DNA from: Thermococcus barophilus MP | GTDB lineage: Archaea > Methanobacteriota_B > Thermococci > Thermococcales > Thermococcaceae | Direction of reading: 5' to 3' | Assembly (NCBI RefSeq): GCF_000151105.2 | Contig: NC_014804.1 | Span: 1,450,567 to 1,514,566, forward strand | Length of the DNA stretch: 64,000 nt | In this document: piece after piece, positions 8,945-17,857 of the stretch | Layout of the letters: each line of letters starts with the position of its first letter | Position numbering within the stretch: position 1 is the stretch's first letter | Notes under the pieces: generated by a model | Seen by the model: the letters and a program-made list of their open reading frames with translations, nothing else | The model's database searches: none | Told to the model about the DNA's origin: nothing | Translations under genes and position numbers: made by a program

Positions 8945-10119
8945 ACATCATCCCTCGAATGTACTTCAAGGGCTGGCTTCCCTCTATATGTTGTGTAAAT
9001 TCCAAAAGCTGTAATCGTTTGGTTCTCTTTAAGCTCAAGATTTAGAGACTTTCTAAGTTTTAGAAGAATCCAACATTTGTCATTAGTAATATTCGCTAAA
9101 CCAAACCCATTTTTGTAAATCCTAATCCAAGAAATCCTTCCTTCAATTTTAATGACGCCCTCATGTTCAGGAGTGCATATCGAATTTCCGAGTTTTTCTC
9201 TTGGGAGCTTAACAGAACAGTTCAAACATACAAGAGAGCGCTCTCTTCGGAGAGCTTCAAACTCTACAATATCACCAGTTCTTGCAGAGTATGCGTATAG
9301 CTTTAAATCAGTACAGTTCAAGCTTAGACCTTTACCAGCTTTAGTGACTTGGCAACTTCCATGTGCTATGTCTCCAATTTCCTCTTCTCCAATAGGTTTT
9401 CTTTCTGCCTTTCCAGTAATTTTAACATCATCTATGCTGTTTACGTAAAGCGTAAGCGTCGAATACAGTCTTACAATCCCCAAAATTTCAACCTTGTCTC
9501 CAAGCTTCAGAGAAAATCTGTAGGGTAAGTAAACTTTAATCTTTTCTTTTCCGTTCCATATTATTGTTGGTGTTCTGTTATCTAAAACTACTCCAACAAC
9601 TCGATAGGGAAAACTATCTTGAGGTTCTTTCAAAAAATTTCCCACTTCAAAGCTAATGATATAAAATGTACCACCATAAATCACGCCTTTTGCCTGTATC
9701 TCTGCGCCTTTCTGAACATTTAAACATCTGTCAAGTTTTACTTTTTGGGGAGTGAGAATATAGCAACTGTGATCATCCCAATAAACCCCTGATAAGTAGG
9801 AGAGATGCAATTCTTCAGTACTTCCATTTGTGACTCTTAGAGGATACACAGATTTTCGCTTTTTGTTGACAACTTTCCCCTGAATCGTGTATATCTTGCC
9901 TTCAATTAGACCTTTATAAATTGTAATAGTTTCAAGTCCATCGGTGAGCACACTAAAGTCACCCTTAGAATAAACACAAATACCAGTAAAAACTACAATA
10001 TCGCCCTTTTGAGCATCTTCAATGTTACTGTATTTCTCTGAACCAATAATATATGCAGCACCCAACATCATTAAAGATGCCAATATTAATACCACAACAT
10101 ATACTCTACTTTTAACCAT
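8914..10119 (-). CDS. Membrane-anchored extracellular Cys-rich protein with OB-like segments
   Basis: A 401-residue protein with one N-terminal hydrophobic segment (about residues 7-24; signal or anchor) and a long outer region. It contains several beta-rich stretches of OB-like pattern (GDIVVFTG, GAEIQAKG, GDKVEILG, GVIKIEG). Eleven cysteines occur outside, several in close pairs (CLNC, CLENSC), suggesting disulfides. The TATA-like CTTTTTAAAG (10140-10149) lies 26 bp before the ATG, so the mRNA is probably leaderless. It overlaps the TctA-like permease gene. OB assignment is by pattern only. Confidence 0.6.
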   Translation of the reverse strand: MVKSRVYVVVLILASLMMLGAAYIIGSEKYSNIEDAQKGDIVVFTGICVYSKGDFSVLTDGLETITIYKGLIEGKIYTIQGKVVNKKRKSVYPLRVTNGSTEELHLSYLSGVYWDDHSCYILTPQKVKLDRCLNVQKGAEIQAKGVIYGGTFYIISFEVGNFLKEPQDSFPYRVVGVVLDNRTPTIIWNGKEKIKVYLPYRFSLKLGDKVEILGIVRLYSTLTLYVNSIDDVKITGKAERKPIGEEEIGDIAHGSCQVTKAGKGLSLNCTDLKLYAYSARTGDIVEFEALRRERSLVCLNCSVKLPREKLGNSICTPEHEGVIKIEGRISWIRIYKNGFGLANITNDKCWILLKLRKSLNLELKENQTITAFGIYTTYRGKPALEVHSRDDVCLENSCLDS

Positions 10120-10197
10120 GATTGTAAGTAATTTGAAAACTTTAAAAAGTTTTCTATTGTTGGATTAGATACCTTATACCAGAACAAAGGGTAAGAA

Positions 10198-11019
10198 TCA
10201 GACTTGAAGCTGAATTCCTGTTTCAGTTATCTCATAGGGCACCCAAGACAGAACATGTTTGGTTCTTCTCATTCCATAAACTCTTAGATACCTTCTGAGG
10301 GTCATATTTTCTTCTATTAACCTCATCTCGATTATTCCATCAACAATTGCCTTAACCATCATCTCAACATGAGGTTCCTCAATTCCAGAATTCATCTCAA
10401 CCAACCACACCTGCTTGTTTCTGTGAGCAAGTTCTTTTAAATCCTCCAAAAATTTGTATATCTGCTTTTTATCCGTTTCAAAGAATATTGGAGTCAAAGA
10501 TGATATTATTCCCGTTATCATTGGAGGGTTCTTTTCAGATAAAATCTTCAAAGTTACATCCTTTATTGCATCGATAAGTTGAGTAGTGTCTCTGATATCA
10601 GTAACAACCGCTTCATCAAAGGAGAACTTAGGAGTCCCCCTTAATCTCTGACTGTAGGCATCGAGTATAAAGAAATTTTCCTCAAGATATGGCATGAAAT
10701 CCCATCCAAAGTCAAGAGCATTACTTACAAACTCATATTTTGGAATATCAACGAGAATACCAATTGTGGAGTACCCTCCAGTTAGCTGTGTGTGAACGAA
10801 CTGACTGATAAACGTTGTTTTTCCTGACTTGGGGTCACCAATTAGCAAAACAACGCTACCTTTTGGAATGCCCCCCATTATGAGGTCATCTATTATCCCA
10901 GTCGGAACTCTCTCCACTCGTTTTTCAATATCTTCATACATTTCAAAGATATTCTGAACCAAAGCGAGACACCCCGTGCAGAATTCGAAATCAATAAATC
11001 TCTCCACTTGGGTAGACAA
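10198..11019 (-). CDS. Degenerate KaiC-like RecA-superfamily protein
   Basis: A 273-residue KaiC/RecA-fold protein (247 if the ATG at 10941 is used). Walker A GDPKSGKT is intact (residues 61-68), and the family signature FGWDF is present. The tandem catalytic glutamates of KaiC proteins read DI, and the Walker B aspartate is replaced (GIISSLTP), so hydrolysis is doubtful. The TTG start at 11019 overlaps the upstream KaiC gene by 29 bp and includes a CTGC motif; no clear ribosome site decides the start. Probably a partner of the upstream ATPase. Confidence 0.7.
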   Translation of the reverse strand: MSTQVERFIDFEFCTGCLALVQNIFEMYEDIEKRVERVPTGIIDDLIMGGIPKGSVVLLIGDPKSGKTTFISQFVHTQLTGGYSTIGILVDIPKYEFVSNALDFGWDFMPYLEENFFILDAYSQRLRGTPKFSFDEAVVTDIRDTTQLIDAIKDVTLKILSEKNPPMITGIISSLTPIFFETDKKQIYKFLEDLKELAHRNKQVWLVEMNSGIEEPHVEMMVKAIVDGIIEMRLIEENMTLRRYLRVYGMRRTKHVLSWVPYEITETGIQLQV

Positions 11020-11740
11020 CTATTCCACTGTTGGTTATTTCAAATGGATATTTTCTCATCGAATGCTTTGTCTCACGCATCTTTCTGATAAGCAAGTATC
11101 TTTTTAGCTCAATGTTTCTTTCTTGAAGATCAAGAATCACGACACCCCTTGCTATATATTCCTCAATTCCATATCTGCTTATTCTCCCAGCACTCGGATC
11201 TGGAGCTTCAGTTGTCAGGATTGTTGTAACGCCCATTTCAAGAAGTATTGTGTTCAACTTTAGTAACACTTCCCTGATTTGTGTCTCTTCTTTGAGTCTA
11301 AATGCTATCGAAGGAACAGAATCAATAACGAGACGTTTCGCATTTATTGCTTTTACGACCCTATAGATGTATCTAAGAAAATTATCAATGTTAAACCTAT
11401 CCTCAAGAGCAAATTTTTCTTCGGAAGGCAATCCAACGCTTGAGCTAACACCATCCACAATGGCAATTAAGCCTTGCTCTTCATATTTTCTAAAATCCCA
11501 TCCAAAAGAGAGCATTTCCCTTCGAAGGTCTTTTGCCCTTTCTTCTAACGTAACAAAAACACCAGGCTCTCCATACTCTTCTGCGCCTTTATATATAAAT
11601 TGAGCTCCAAAAGTAGTCTTACCAGTACCAGTACTACCAGTTACCAAGATAGTTGTATTCTCAGGGAAACCACCCTCAATCAGCTCATCAAAACCCGGGA
11701 TTCCGCTTTTAACCCTCCTTACTACATAAGACTCAACCAT
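10991..11740 (-). CDS. KaiC domain ATPase
   Basis: A 249-residue single KaiC-domain protein. Seen: Walker A GSTGTGKT (35-42), catalytic glutamates in VTLEERAKD, Walker B LVIDSV and the archaeal KaiC signature FGWDF. Such proteins are ATPases of the RecA superfamily with regulatory roles proposed in archaea; no circadian partner (KaiA/KaiB) is here. The ATG at 11740 follows GGTGATCACG. It is transcribed first, with the degenerate paralogue overlapping its end. Confidence 0.8.
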   Translation of the reverse strand: MVESYVVRRVKSGIPGFDELIEGGFPENTTILVTGSTGTGKTTFGAQFIYKGAEEYGEPGVFVTLEERAKDLRREMLSFGWDFRKYEEQGLIAIVDGVSSSVGLPSEEKFALEDRFNIDNFLRYIYRVVKAINAKRLVIDSVPSIAFRLKEETQIREVLLKLNTILLEMGVTTILTTEAPDPSAGRISRYGIEEYIARGVVILDLQERNIELKRYLLIRKMRETKHSMRKYPFEITNSGIVVYPSGEIY

Positions 11741-12023
11741 CGTGATCACCTGATAACATTGATAAGTATAACATCCAGGCTTTTATTAAATTTATCCTTT
11801 CTCCATTTCGTTATGACCAATTTATTTTTGAGTTATTAACCAATATAAAATTTTTGGAGTGAGGTTTCCTGTTTTCTGCAATTTCCGCAACTCTCATTGC
11901 TAATTCTTCAAATTTAGAGAATATCTACAAAAAAGAAAGCAAATAGATCAGATCCCAGTACTCCGCTTGCTATGTGGCATAAGAGTTTTAATATTAAAAT
12001 CAACAATTCCCTTAGGTGAGGTC

Positions 12024-13220
12024 ATGCTCGATCCCTTTGGGAAAAAGGCAAGGGAATTACTTAAGGAATTTGAAGACATTAACAGCTTCTTAGAGATTAT
12101 TCCAACGTATCTGGATATAAATTTAGCATTAGAACGGGTTAAATGGCTAAAAAATGGTGCAATTCCAGAATATATTTTAAATGCTAATGATTGGAAAGAT
12201 TTAATGGGGTTTTACGCCCTTTTAGGCGCACTCGCATTTTCTCCGTATGGATTTGAAATGGAGCTTGTAAAAGAAGCCAATTTAAAGATATATCTTACCA
12301 GAATCGAAAAAACCAAGAATTTTGAAGAGCTTTCAATATCTATTGAACCCGTAGCAGATAATGAAATACCTCAAAGAGATCTGACGATAATTGAAAAAAG
12401 GCTTTACAGCGAAATTTCTCCAGAAGACAGAGAAAAAATCACCCTCAAATACAAAGTTAAGCTAAAAGATTTTCTAAGCCTAAATGAAGGTAGCTTAAAA
12501 GACGTGTACATTAGAAATGGATATGCCTATCTGAATAGAAGCCAACTTATAGAGCTCTGGGAAAAATCCTTTGAAAAAAATCTTGAGAGAGCAGTGAATC
12601 TACTATACGAGCTCAGAGATGAGCTTCCCCAGTACTACATCCAACTATATAACCGGTTAAGTGAGATTGCAAGAGAGCACTTTAAGAAAAGGCTTGAAGG
12701 AGTTGGAAGAACCACTGCCCAACCATTGAGATTCGATTTATTCCCTCCATGCATTAAAATTGCCTTGGGGGGTGTACCCAGCGGGTTAAGAAACTATGCC
12801 ATAACCGTTCTATTGACATCATTCCTGAGCTATGCAAGGATATGCCCAAATCCCCCAAGCAAAAATGTGAGAATCAAAGACTGCATAAAGGATTTAAGCA
12901 TAATTGAAAAAGAAATCCTGCCAGTGATAATTGAAGCAGGGAACCGGTGCTCTCCCCCACTTTTTGAAGATCAGCCAAATGAGATCAAAAATATATGGTA
13001 TCATCTCGGATTTGGTTATACTTCAAAACCTAAACTGGAAGACAGTGGCACATCCACTTGGTATTTCCCACCAAACTGCTCAAAAATTAAAGTAAATGCA
13101 CCTCAGCTCTGCAAACCCGATAAAGACTGCAAGTACATCAAAAATCCTCTCACATACTATCTGAGAAAGCTATACTTAGAAAGTAAGAAAGAGAGTCAAG
13201 GGGAGGATAGAAATGAATGA
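12024..13220 (+). CDS. priL: DNA primase large subunit PriL
   Basis: A 398-residue large (regulatory) subunit of the archaeal/eukaryotic-type primase, which makes RNA/DNA primers with PriS. The C-terminal domain holds Cys in FPPCIKIAL, RCSPPLF, PPNCSKI and the terminal CKYIKNPLTYY, candidates for the [4Fe-4S] ligands of this family. The ATG at 12024 follows GGTGAGGTC; an ATG at 11967 would add 19 unrelated residues. The 3' end overlaps priS by 8 bp. A TATA-like TTTTAATATTAAAA precedes it near 11984-11997. Confidence 0.93.
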   Translation: MLDPFGKKARELLKEFEDINSFLEIIPTYLDINLALERVKWLKNGAIPEYILNANDWKDLMGFYALLGALAFSPYGFEMELVKEANLKIYLTRIEKTKNFEELSISIEPVADNEIPQRDLTIIEKRLYSEISPEDREKITLKYKVKLKDFLSLNEGSLKDVYIRNGYAYLNRSQLIELWEKSFEKNLERAVNLLYELRDELPQYYIQLYNRLSEIAREHFKKRLEGVGRTTAQPLRFDLFPPCIKIALGGVPSGLRNYAITVLLTSFLSYARICPNPPSKNVRIKDCIKDLSIIEKEILPVIIEAGNRCSPPLFEDQPNEIKNIWYHLGFGYTSKPKLEDSGTSTWYFPPNCSKIKVNAPQLCKPDKDCKYIKNPLTYYLRKLYLESKKESQGEDRNE

Positions 13221-14250
13221 GCTTTTCAGGGAAGTTACAAAAAGGGAGAGACAGCTCTACTATGAAAAGGAATGGAATGCCAAAAAACTTCCACCATTTA
13301 TTGTGAACACTCTTGAAAACAGAGAATTTGGTTTTGATCATACTGGGGATGGACCAAGTGATAGGAAAAATGTATTCCATGACATAAGAGACTTGGAAGA
13401 TTACGTTAAAGCAACGGCACCTTATGCAATATTTTCAAGTGTTGCATTATATGAGGAGCCCAAAGAAATGAGTGGGTGGCTTGGAGCAGAGCTTGTTTTT
13501 GATATAGATGCCAAGGATCTGCCCCTAAGAAGATGTAACCATGAAAGCGGAACTGTTTGTCCAATTTGTTTAGAAGACGCTAAAGAGCTTGCAAAAGATA
13601 CACTAATTGTTTTAAAGGAGGATTTTGGATTTGAAGACATTCACATTGTGTACTCCGGTAGAGGATATCACATAAGGGTACTCGATGAATGGGCACTTGA
13701 ACTTGATTCCAAGGCAAGAGAGAAAATTTTAGCATATACATCTTCAGCAGAAGAGGTTACATTCGATGACATCCAAAGCAAGAGGATAATGCTATCTTCT
13801 GGATACTTTAGGGTTTTTCGTCTTCGCTTTGGATATTTTATAATGCGTGTTAGATATAACCACCTCAAAAACATTGGATTAAATAAAAAGCAGATTAGTT
13901 TGATTCTGAGCAACAAAGAAAAAATCAACCAAGGATTTGTTAAAGAAGCAAGACTTACAGCCTTTCCACAGGGAATAGGGTACAAAACTCTCCTTAGACT
14001 CTTCGCATTGTCAACTACATTCTCAAAAGCATACTTCGATGGTAGGGTCACAGTTGATGTTAAAAGAATCCTCAGAGTTCCCTCAAGCCTTCATTCTAAA
14101 GTCGGATTAATCACAACCTATATTGGGAGCAAAGAAAAGGAGCTTGAAAAGTTTAATCCGTTTAGAGATGCAGTGCCAAAATTCAGAAAAGAAGAAGTCA
14201 GGCAGGCATATGAAGAATGGCTCGAGAACAATGAGCTAAAGAGTGAGTAG
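13213..14250 (+). CDS. priS: DNA primase catalytic subunit PriS
   Basis: A 345-residue archaeo-eukaryotic primase catalytic subunit. The metal-binding aspartates are Asp97 and Asp99 in VFDID; the zinc knuckle is formed by Cys108, His110, Cys116 and Cys119; YSGRGYHIRV holds the conserved S-x-H-like nucleotide-binding segment. Length matches Pyrococcus p41 primases. The ATG at 13213 lies inside the end of priL after GGGGAGG, giving a coupled priL-priS operon; the EamA gene follows 2 bp after the stop. Confidence 0.95.
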   Translation: MNELFREVTKRERQLYYEKEWNAKKLPPFIVNTLENREFGFDHTGDGPSDRKNVFHDIRDLEDYVKATAPYAIFSSVALYEEPKEMSGWLGAELVFDIDAKDLPLRRCNHESGTVCPICLEDAKELAKDTLIVLKEDFGFEDIHIVYSGRGYHIRVLDEWALELDSKAREKILAYTSSAEEVTFDDIQSKRIMLSSGYFRVFRLRFGYFIMRVRYNHLKNIGLNKKQISLILSNKEKINQGFVKEARLTAFPQGIGYKTLLRLFALSTTFSKAYFDGRVTVDVKRILRVPSSLHSKVGLITTYIGSKEKELEKFNPFRDAVPKFRKEEVRQAYEEWLENNELKSE

Positions 14251-14252
14251 AG

Positions 14253-15113
14253 ATGGAAATTTCAGGGAGAATTAAAATAACAGTCTCAATGCTAATCTGG
14301 GGAAGTGTTGGGATTTTTGCGAGGTTCACAAATTTAAATGGATTGGGAATCGCATTCTTTAGGGTTGCATTAGGAGCTTTAATTTTAGCACTGTTGTTCA
14401 GCATAAAAGATAAATCTTGGTTTCAGAAGGTTAGTGGGGCTACCAAACAAAAGTTTGGATGGATGATTCTTCTTGGTATTGCACTTGCTTTAAATTGGGT
14501 GTTCTTATTTACCGCTTTTTTGTACACCTCAATAGCAAGGGCAGTCCTTATTTATTATTCAGCTCCAGTTCTTGCAACATTAATTTCAGCCAAGTTTCTT
14601 AAAGAAAAAATCTCGAAATTTCAAATTTTGCTGATTCTCATGGCTTTTCTTGGCTTGATGATAATAATGAGTGAACAAAAAATGAATTTTAAAAACAGAG
14701 ATTTTGTAGGAGCCGTATTCGCATTCATAGCAGCAGTTTTCTATGCAATGATTCCTAATCTGGGTAGATTTTTAAAAGAAGTGAAAAGTGACATACTAAC
14801 ATTTGTTCAGCTGTTTATAGCTTCTGTAATCCTGATTCCTTTCGTCCTCTACGGTAAGATATTCGCTGGAAAGATTAACTGGTTTGCCGTTGGAATTTTA
14901 GTAGCCGTGCACACTGTTTTTGCACTCTTCCTGTACATGGACGGATTAAAAAACGTTAAAGTGAATGAAGTCGCCTTGCTCAGCTACCTTGACCCTCTAA
15001 GTGCAGTGGTTTATGCATTTTTGGTATTCGGAGAAGTTCCCGCTCTTAGAACAGTGATAGGAGGAGTTCTGATACTATCAGCATCTCTTTTAGATACGTT
15101 AAAGCGGAGATAG
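14253..15113 (+). CDS. EamA/DMT-family transporter
   Basis: A 286-residue membrane protein with ten hydrophobic segments forming two EamA repeats. The N-terminal MLIWGSVGIFARF and the second-repeat end LLSYLDPLSAVVYAFLVFGE are typical drug/metabolite transporter signatures. Substrate is unknown; family members export or import small metabolites. It starts 2 bp after priS, so it is likely co-transcribed with the primase genes, an association without obvious functional meaning. The stop codon touches the 3' end of the antisense RNase P RNA gene. Confidence 0.85.
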   Translation: MEISGRIKITVSMLIWGSVGIFARFTNLNGLGIAFFRVALGALILALLFSIKDKSWFQKVSGATKQKFGWMILLGIALALNWVFLFTAFLYTSIARAVLIYYSAPVLATLISAKFLKEKISKFQILLILMAFLGLMIIMSEQKMNFKNRDFVGAVFAFIAAVFYAMIPNLGRFLKEVKSDILTFVQLFIASVILIPFVLYGKIFAGKINWFAVGILVAVHTVFALFLYMDGLKNVKVNEVALLSYLDPLSAVVYAFLVFGEVPALRTVIGGVLILSASLLDTLKRR

Positions 15114-15439
15114 GCGAGAGGGCTATAGCCCGCCTTCTGTATTAAGGGAGCATTCGACTAAGCGGCCAACCACGGGGCTCACACCGGGAACTCATCACCC
15201 CTCTTTCGGCCTTGCACCCCGCGGGACGGCCGTTTCACCGATCCCTCCGAGGTCGTCTGCGGGTTAGCTCGGCTCCTGTCACCAGGAGCCTTCGCCGCTT
15301 TCATTCCCATTCCTCGGAGGACGTGTCGTTTCTGCGCCGTTGCCCTCCCTCTCGGGAGGTGCCTTGCGGCACCGCGGCCCCGGTGAGGTGGGCGGAACTT
15401 CCTCGGGCTCACTGCCCGGCAACTCCCAGCCCTCTCGCC
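15113..15439 (-). ncRNA. rnpB: RNase P RNA
   Basis: A GC-rich 327-nt RNA on the minus strand in an AT-rich neighbourhood. It carries the universal elements GAGGAAGUUCCGCCC near the 5' end (CR-I) and ACAGAAGGCGGGCUAUAG near the 3' end (CR-IV/V region), and its ends pair as P1 (GGCGAGAGGG with CCCUCUCGCC). Length fits Pyrococcus/Thermococcus type A RNAs. It is the catalytic RNA that matures tRNA 5' ends. A TATA box (CTTTATAATA, 15461-15470) lies 26 bp before the 5' end. Confidence 0.95.
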
Positions 15440-15460
15440 TAAAAGAAATTTAAAAGAAGA

Positions 15461-15470
15461 TATTATAAAG
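15461..15470 (-). promoter_or_regulatory. TATA box of RNase P RNA gene
   Basis: CTTTATAATA on the minus strand, centred 26 bp upstream of the RNA 5' end at 15439, as expected for an archaeal TATA element. Confidence 0.7.
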
Positions 15471-15476
15471 ATTTGG

Positions 15477-17102
15477 TTACCTCTTTTTTGGAAGTTCTCT
15501 CTTTTCTACAAATTTTGGAATTTTTGGTCTCTTATACTTACCAAGGGGGGACTTCTTTTTGGGCCTGGGTCTTTTTCTTTTCTTTTTCTTGTCGGATTTC
15601 ACCAGCCCTATAAGAACCGCCGTTAATACAGCCGCAATTAATATTCCCACGAGATACATTACCCACGTTTTCTTTTCCTTATGTTCCCCTCCTATCAATT
15701 GAGAAGTTGTTTCTTTTGTCTTAATTGTACTACTGGAGGATGGTGAAGAGAGCGTCTGCGTTGGAGTCTGCTTCTCAATGTAAACGGTTCCCTCCTTAAT
15801 GGTATTTTTCCCGAATGCAGAGAGCACAAACTGGTACTCTGCTTCTCCCTCTGGAAGGGTGAACTCAAGCCGCACTTTGTTCTCTCCTGGAAATAGTGTA
15901 ATATCCTTTAACCCCTTGTATAGGGTTTCATTTGCTGCGGTTATCTTATAATGCAACACGCCCTCAATTTTCTTTGAATTTTCGTTCATGATTGCAACTG
16001 TAAACTCGACCTTTCCATTGTAGAGGATGCGATACGTTACGCTGTCTATCTTTGGATATGCCATAACATGATATGTTGCTGATCTCTCTCCAAGAAAGAT
16101 GCCATCATAGGTTACTTTCACAAGAACCTTGACTTCACCGGGAGGTGCTGAAGGGAGTGAAAAACGAACTATGTTTGTACCTTTTTGAAGCTGAACAGTC
16201 TCAGCATATTTGTGAAGCAGTTCGCCATTTTTATCATATGTCAAAAGCGTGACATTGACTTTAATGTCTCGTTCAGAGGTTAACGTAACATAGGCTTCAT
16301 TTTCAAAATCTTCCATAACTTGGGTGCTCTTTAAAGACAGTGCAGAGAGCTCAACACCAAACTGAATGTAATATTCCTTCGAAAAACTATACGTCCCTCC
16401 AGGATATTCCAATAGATATACAAGTTTGTAATTGCCGGATGGTAGATCATAAGGAATTGGAATTTCAAACCGGACGATATTGTCTCCCTTTGTCAGATTA
16501 ACAGTCTTTGTCACGAGCAGATATTTCTTTCCATTTCTCTCAAGATACGTAGAAGCCTTCAGAGGGATTATACTGTTCTTTAAATTCTTAATATGAGAAG
16601 ACACAACCACTGTTTCTCCATTAAGTACATAATTAGAACTAAAAGGTCTTTCTTTTACATAAGTTATCGCCTCCTCAAAAATGAGGGGTTTATCAATGAC
16701 TTTTACTGGAATTTTTGCTGTTATAATGTATATATCCCCAGATTCTAAAAAGCCCCAGAATGTCAAAACAATCTGATAATTACCAGGTTTGACGCTTTCA
16801 TTCACAAAAAGCTTGTAGCTAATTTCCCTGGTCTCTCCTGATGTCCACTCATTATAAATGGTTTTTTGAAGTTCCAGCCTAAATCCCTCAACCCTATTAA
16901 GCCTTTCATCCAAAACAACATACTTCCGGAAGCTTACAATCTTAAAATCAAAGTTTTGATCATTCTTCAAAATAAAAGTACCTTCTGTATAATCCCCAGA
17001 AAGCACTAAAATTTCACCCTGAGACGAAAAGACTATAAATTGTGCAGATGCAAGGGGCAGTAAAAACAGTGTTATAGCAATGATAAGTGTTACTCTTTTC
17101 AT
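15477..17102 (-). CDS. Secreted, membrane-anchored protein with basic cytoplasmic tail
   Basis: A 541-residue protein of unknown function. It has a signal peptide (MKRVTLIIAITLFLL, cleavage near SAQ), about 430 residues of beta-rich outer region resembling repeated Ig/CARDB-like domains (repeated G-x-NIVRF segments), a Ser/Thr-rich stalk, one transmembrane segment near residues 480-500 and a tail of about 40 residues that is mostly Lys/Arg/Pro. The ATG at 17102 is chosen; an ATG at 17147 overlaps the previous stop (ATGA) but gives a polar extension before the signal peptide. It follows two small genes in the same operon. Confidence 0.65.
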   Translation of the reverse strand: MKRVTLIIAITLFLLPLASAQFIVFSSQGEILVLSGDYTEGTFILKNDQNFDFKIVSFRKYVVLDERLNRVEGFRLELQKTIYNEWTSGETREISYKLFVNESVKPGNYQIVLTFWGFLESGDIYIITAKIPVKVIDKPLIFEEAITYVKERPFSSNYVLNGETVVVSSHIKNLKNSIIPLKASTYLERNGKKYLLVTKTVNLTKGDNIVRFEIPIPYDLPSGNYKLVYLLEYPGGTYSFSKEYYIQFGVELSALSLKSTQVMEDFENEAYVTLTSERDIKVNVTLLTYDKNGELLHKYAETVQLQKGTNIVRFSLPSAPPGEVKVLVKVTYDGIFLGERSATYHVMAYPKIDSVTYRILYNGKVEFTVAIMNENSKKIEGVLHYKITAANETLYKGLKDITLFPGENKVRLEFTLPEGEAEYQFVLSAFGKNTIKEGTVYIEKQTPTQTLSSPSSSSTIKTKETTSQLIGGEHKEKKTWVMYLVGILIAAVLTAVLIGLVKSDKKKKRKRPRPKKKSPLGKYKRPKIPKFVEKRELPKKR

Positions 17103-17143
17103 CAACATCCCCCAAATATTTTTGCATTTGAACAATATAAATT

Positions 17144-17410
17144 TCATGTTAAGAGAAGAACTATCCCGAGGAGTGTAAATCCAAAAAATATGATCAGGCT
17201 TAACTTGTAAAGGACAAGTCTTGAAAAGTGGTCCCTAACCATAAAGGCAAGTATCGTAAGCATGCTACCATAAAAGACTGCAAAAATTCCAAGAGCTTTC
17301 TTTATATCAACCTTCAAGAGCAGAAGCAACCCAAGAACTGCTCCAGCCAATACTGTTATGTGAGGCACTGTGAACAGATAGTAGTTAAGCAAAACTCTGT
17401 TTTCGTCCAT
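17144..17410 (-). CDS. Small membrane protein
   Basis: An 88-residue protein with three hydrophobic segments (about residues 10-35, 42-57 and 68-88) and no recognised motif. The ATG at 17410 follows GGAGTGATAACA, which contains the TGA stop of the upstream UPF0216 gene. It sits between UPF0216 and the secreted anchored protein, all apparently one transcript. Function unknown. Confidence 0.6.
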   Translation of the reverse strand: MDENRVLLNYYLFTVPHITVLAGAVLGLLLLLKVDIKKALGIFAVFYGSMLTILAFMVRDHFSRLVLYKLSLIIFFGFTLLGIVLLLT

Positions 17411-17415
17411 TGTTA

Positions 17416-17823
17416 TCACTCCATTATAAATGCATAAGTTGTAGTTGTGGGCAAAGTTCTTCTTATTTTTGGCAACAAGTACCGAGGAAGAGTAACTTCT
17501 ACTTTTTCCTCTAATATGTCATACGTCCCGAGTACTTTTTCAATTACTTTAACTTCAACCTTACCCCTAACCCTAAAATACCCATGCCATGCAGTCGTTA
17601 TTTCAAGCACGATTGGGAGGTGAAGCTTTTCAAGTTCCTCCACATCTAAGAGAGATTGCAAATATTCAAGTTCCTCCTTTTTGAAATAATGAAAACTCCC
17701 ATCTCTAAGCTGAACTTTTGGAACATCTTCATTCAAAAGCTTTGCTAAGCTTTTTCTCGCTCTGGGCAGGTGTAAGTTAATTCTTGCAATTTCTTTGTTT
17801 ATTATTTCATCTGGCTGGGGCAT
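17416..17823 (-). CDS. UPF0216 (DUF61) family protein
   Basis: A 135-residue cytoplasmic protein matching the archaeal UPF0216/DUF61 pattern: RINLHLPRARKSLAKLL near the N terminus, then VQLRDGSFHYFKKEELEYL. The family is conserved in euryarchaea and has no established function. ATG at 17823. It is the first gene of a three-gene minus-strand operon with a small membrane protein and the secreted anchored protein, and its stop lies in the next ribosome site. Confidence 0.75.
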   Translation of the reverse strand: MPQPDEIINKEIARINLHLPRARKSLAKLLNEDVPKVQLRDGSFHYFKKEELEYLQSLLDVEELEKLHLPIVLEITTAWHGYFRVRGKVEVKVIEKVLGTYDILEEKVEVTLPRYLLPKIRRTLPTTTTYAFIME

Positions 17824-17857
17824 GAATTAAACTAAGATAAAGACGATAAAAAGGTTT

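Noticed and set aside
11817..11932. Minus-strand open stretch in the KaiC-priL gap reading FEELAMRVAEIAENRK and on to a stop
   Set aside because: Only about 35 codons, no ribosome site at its ATG and no recognisable family. It may be a gene remnant, but coding potential cannot be shown.
15179..15442. Long open frames on both strands at about 15.2-15.4 kb
   Set aside because: They lie inside the GC-rich RNase P RNA gene, which explains their lack of stops.
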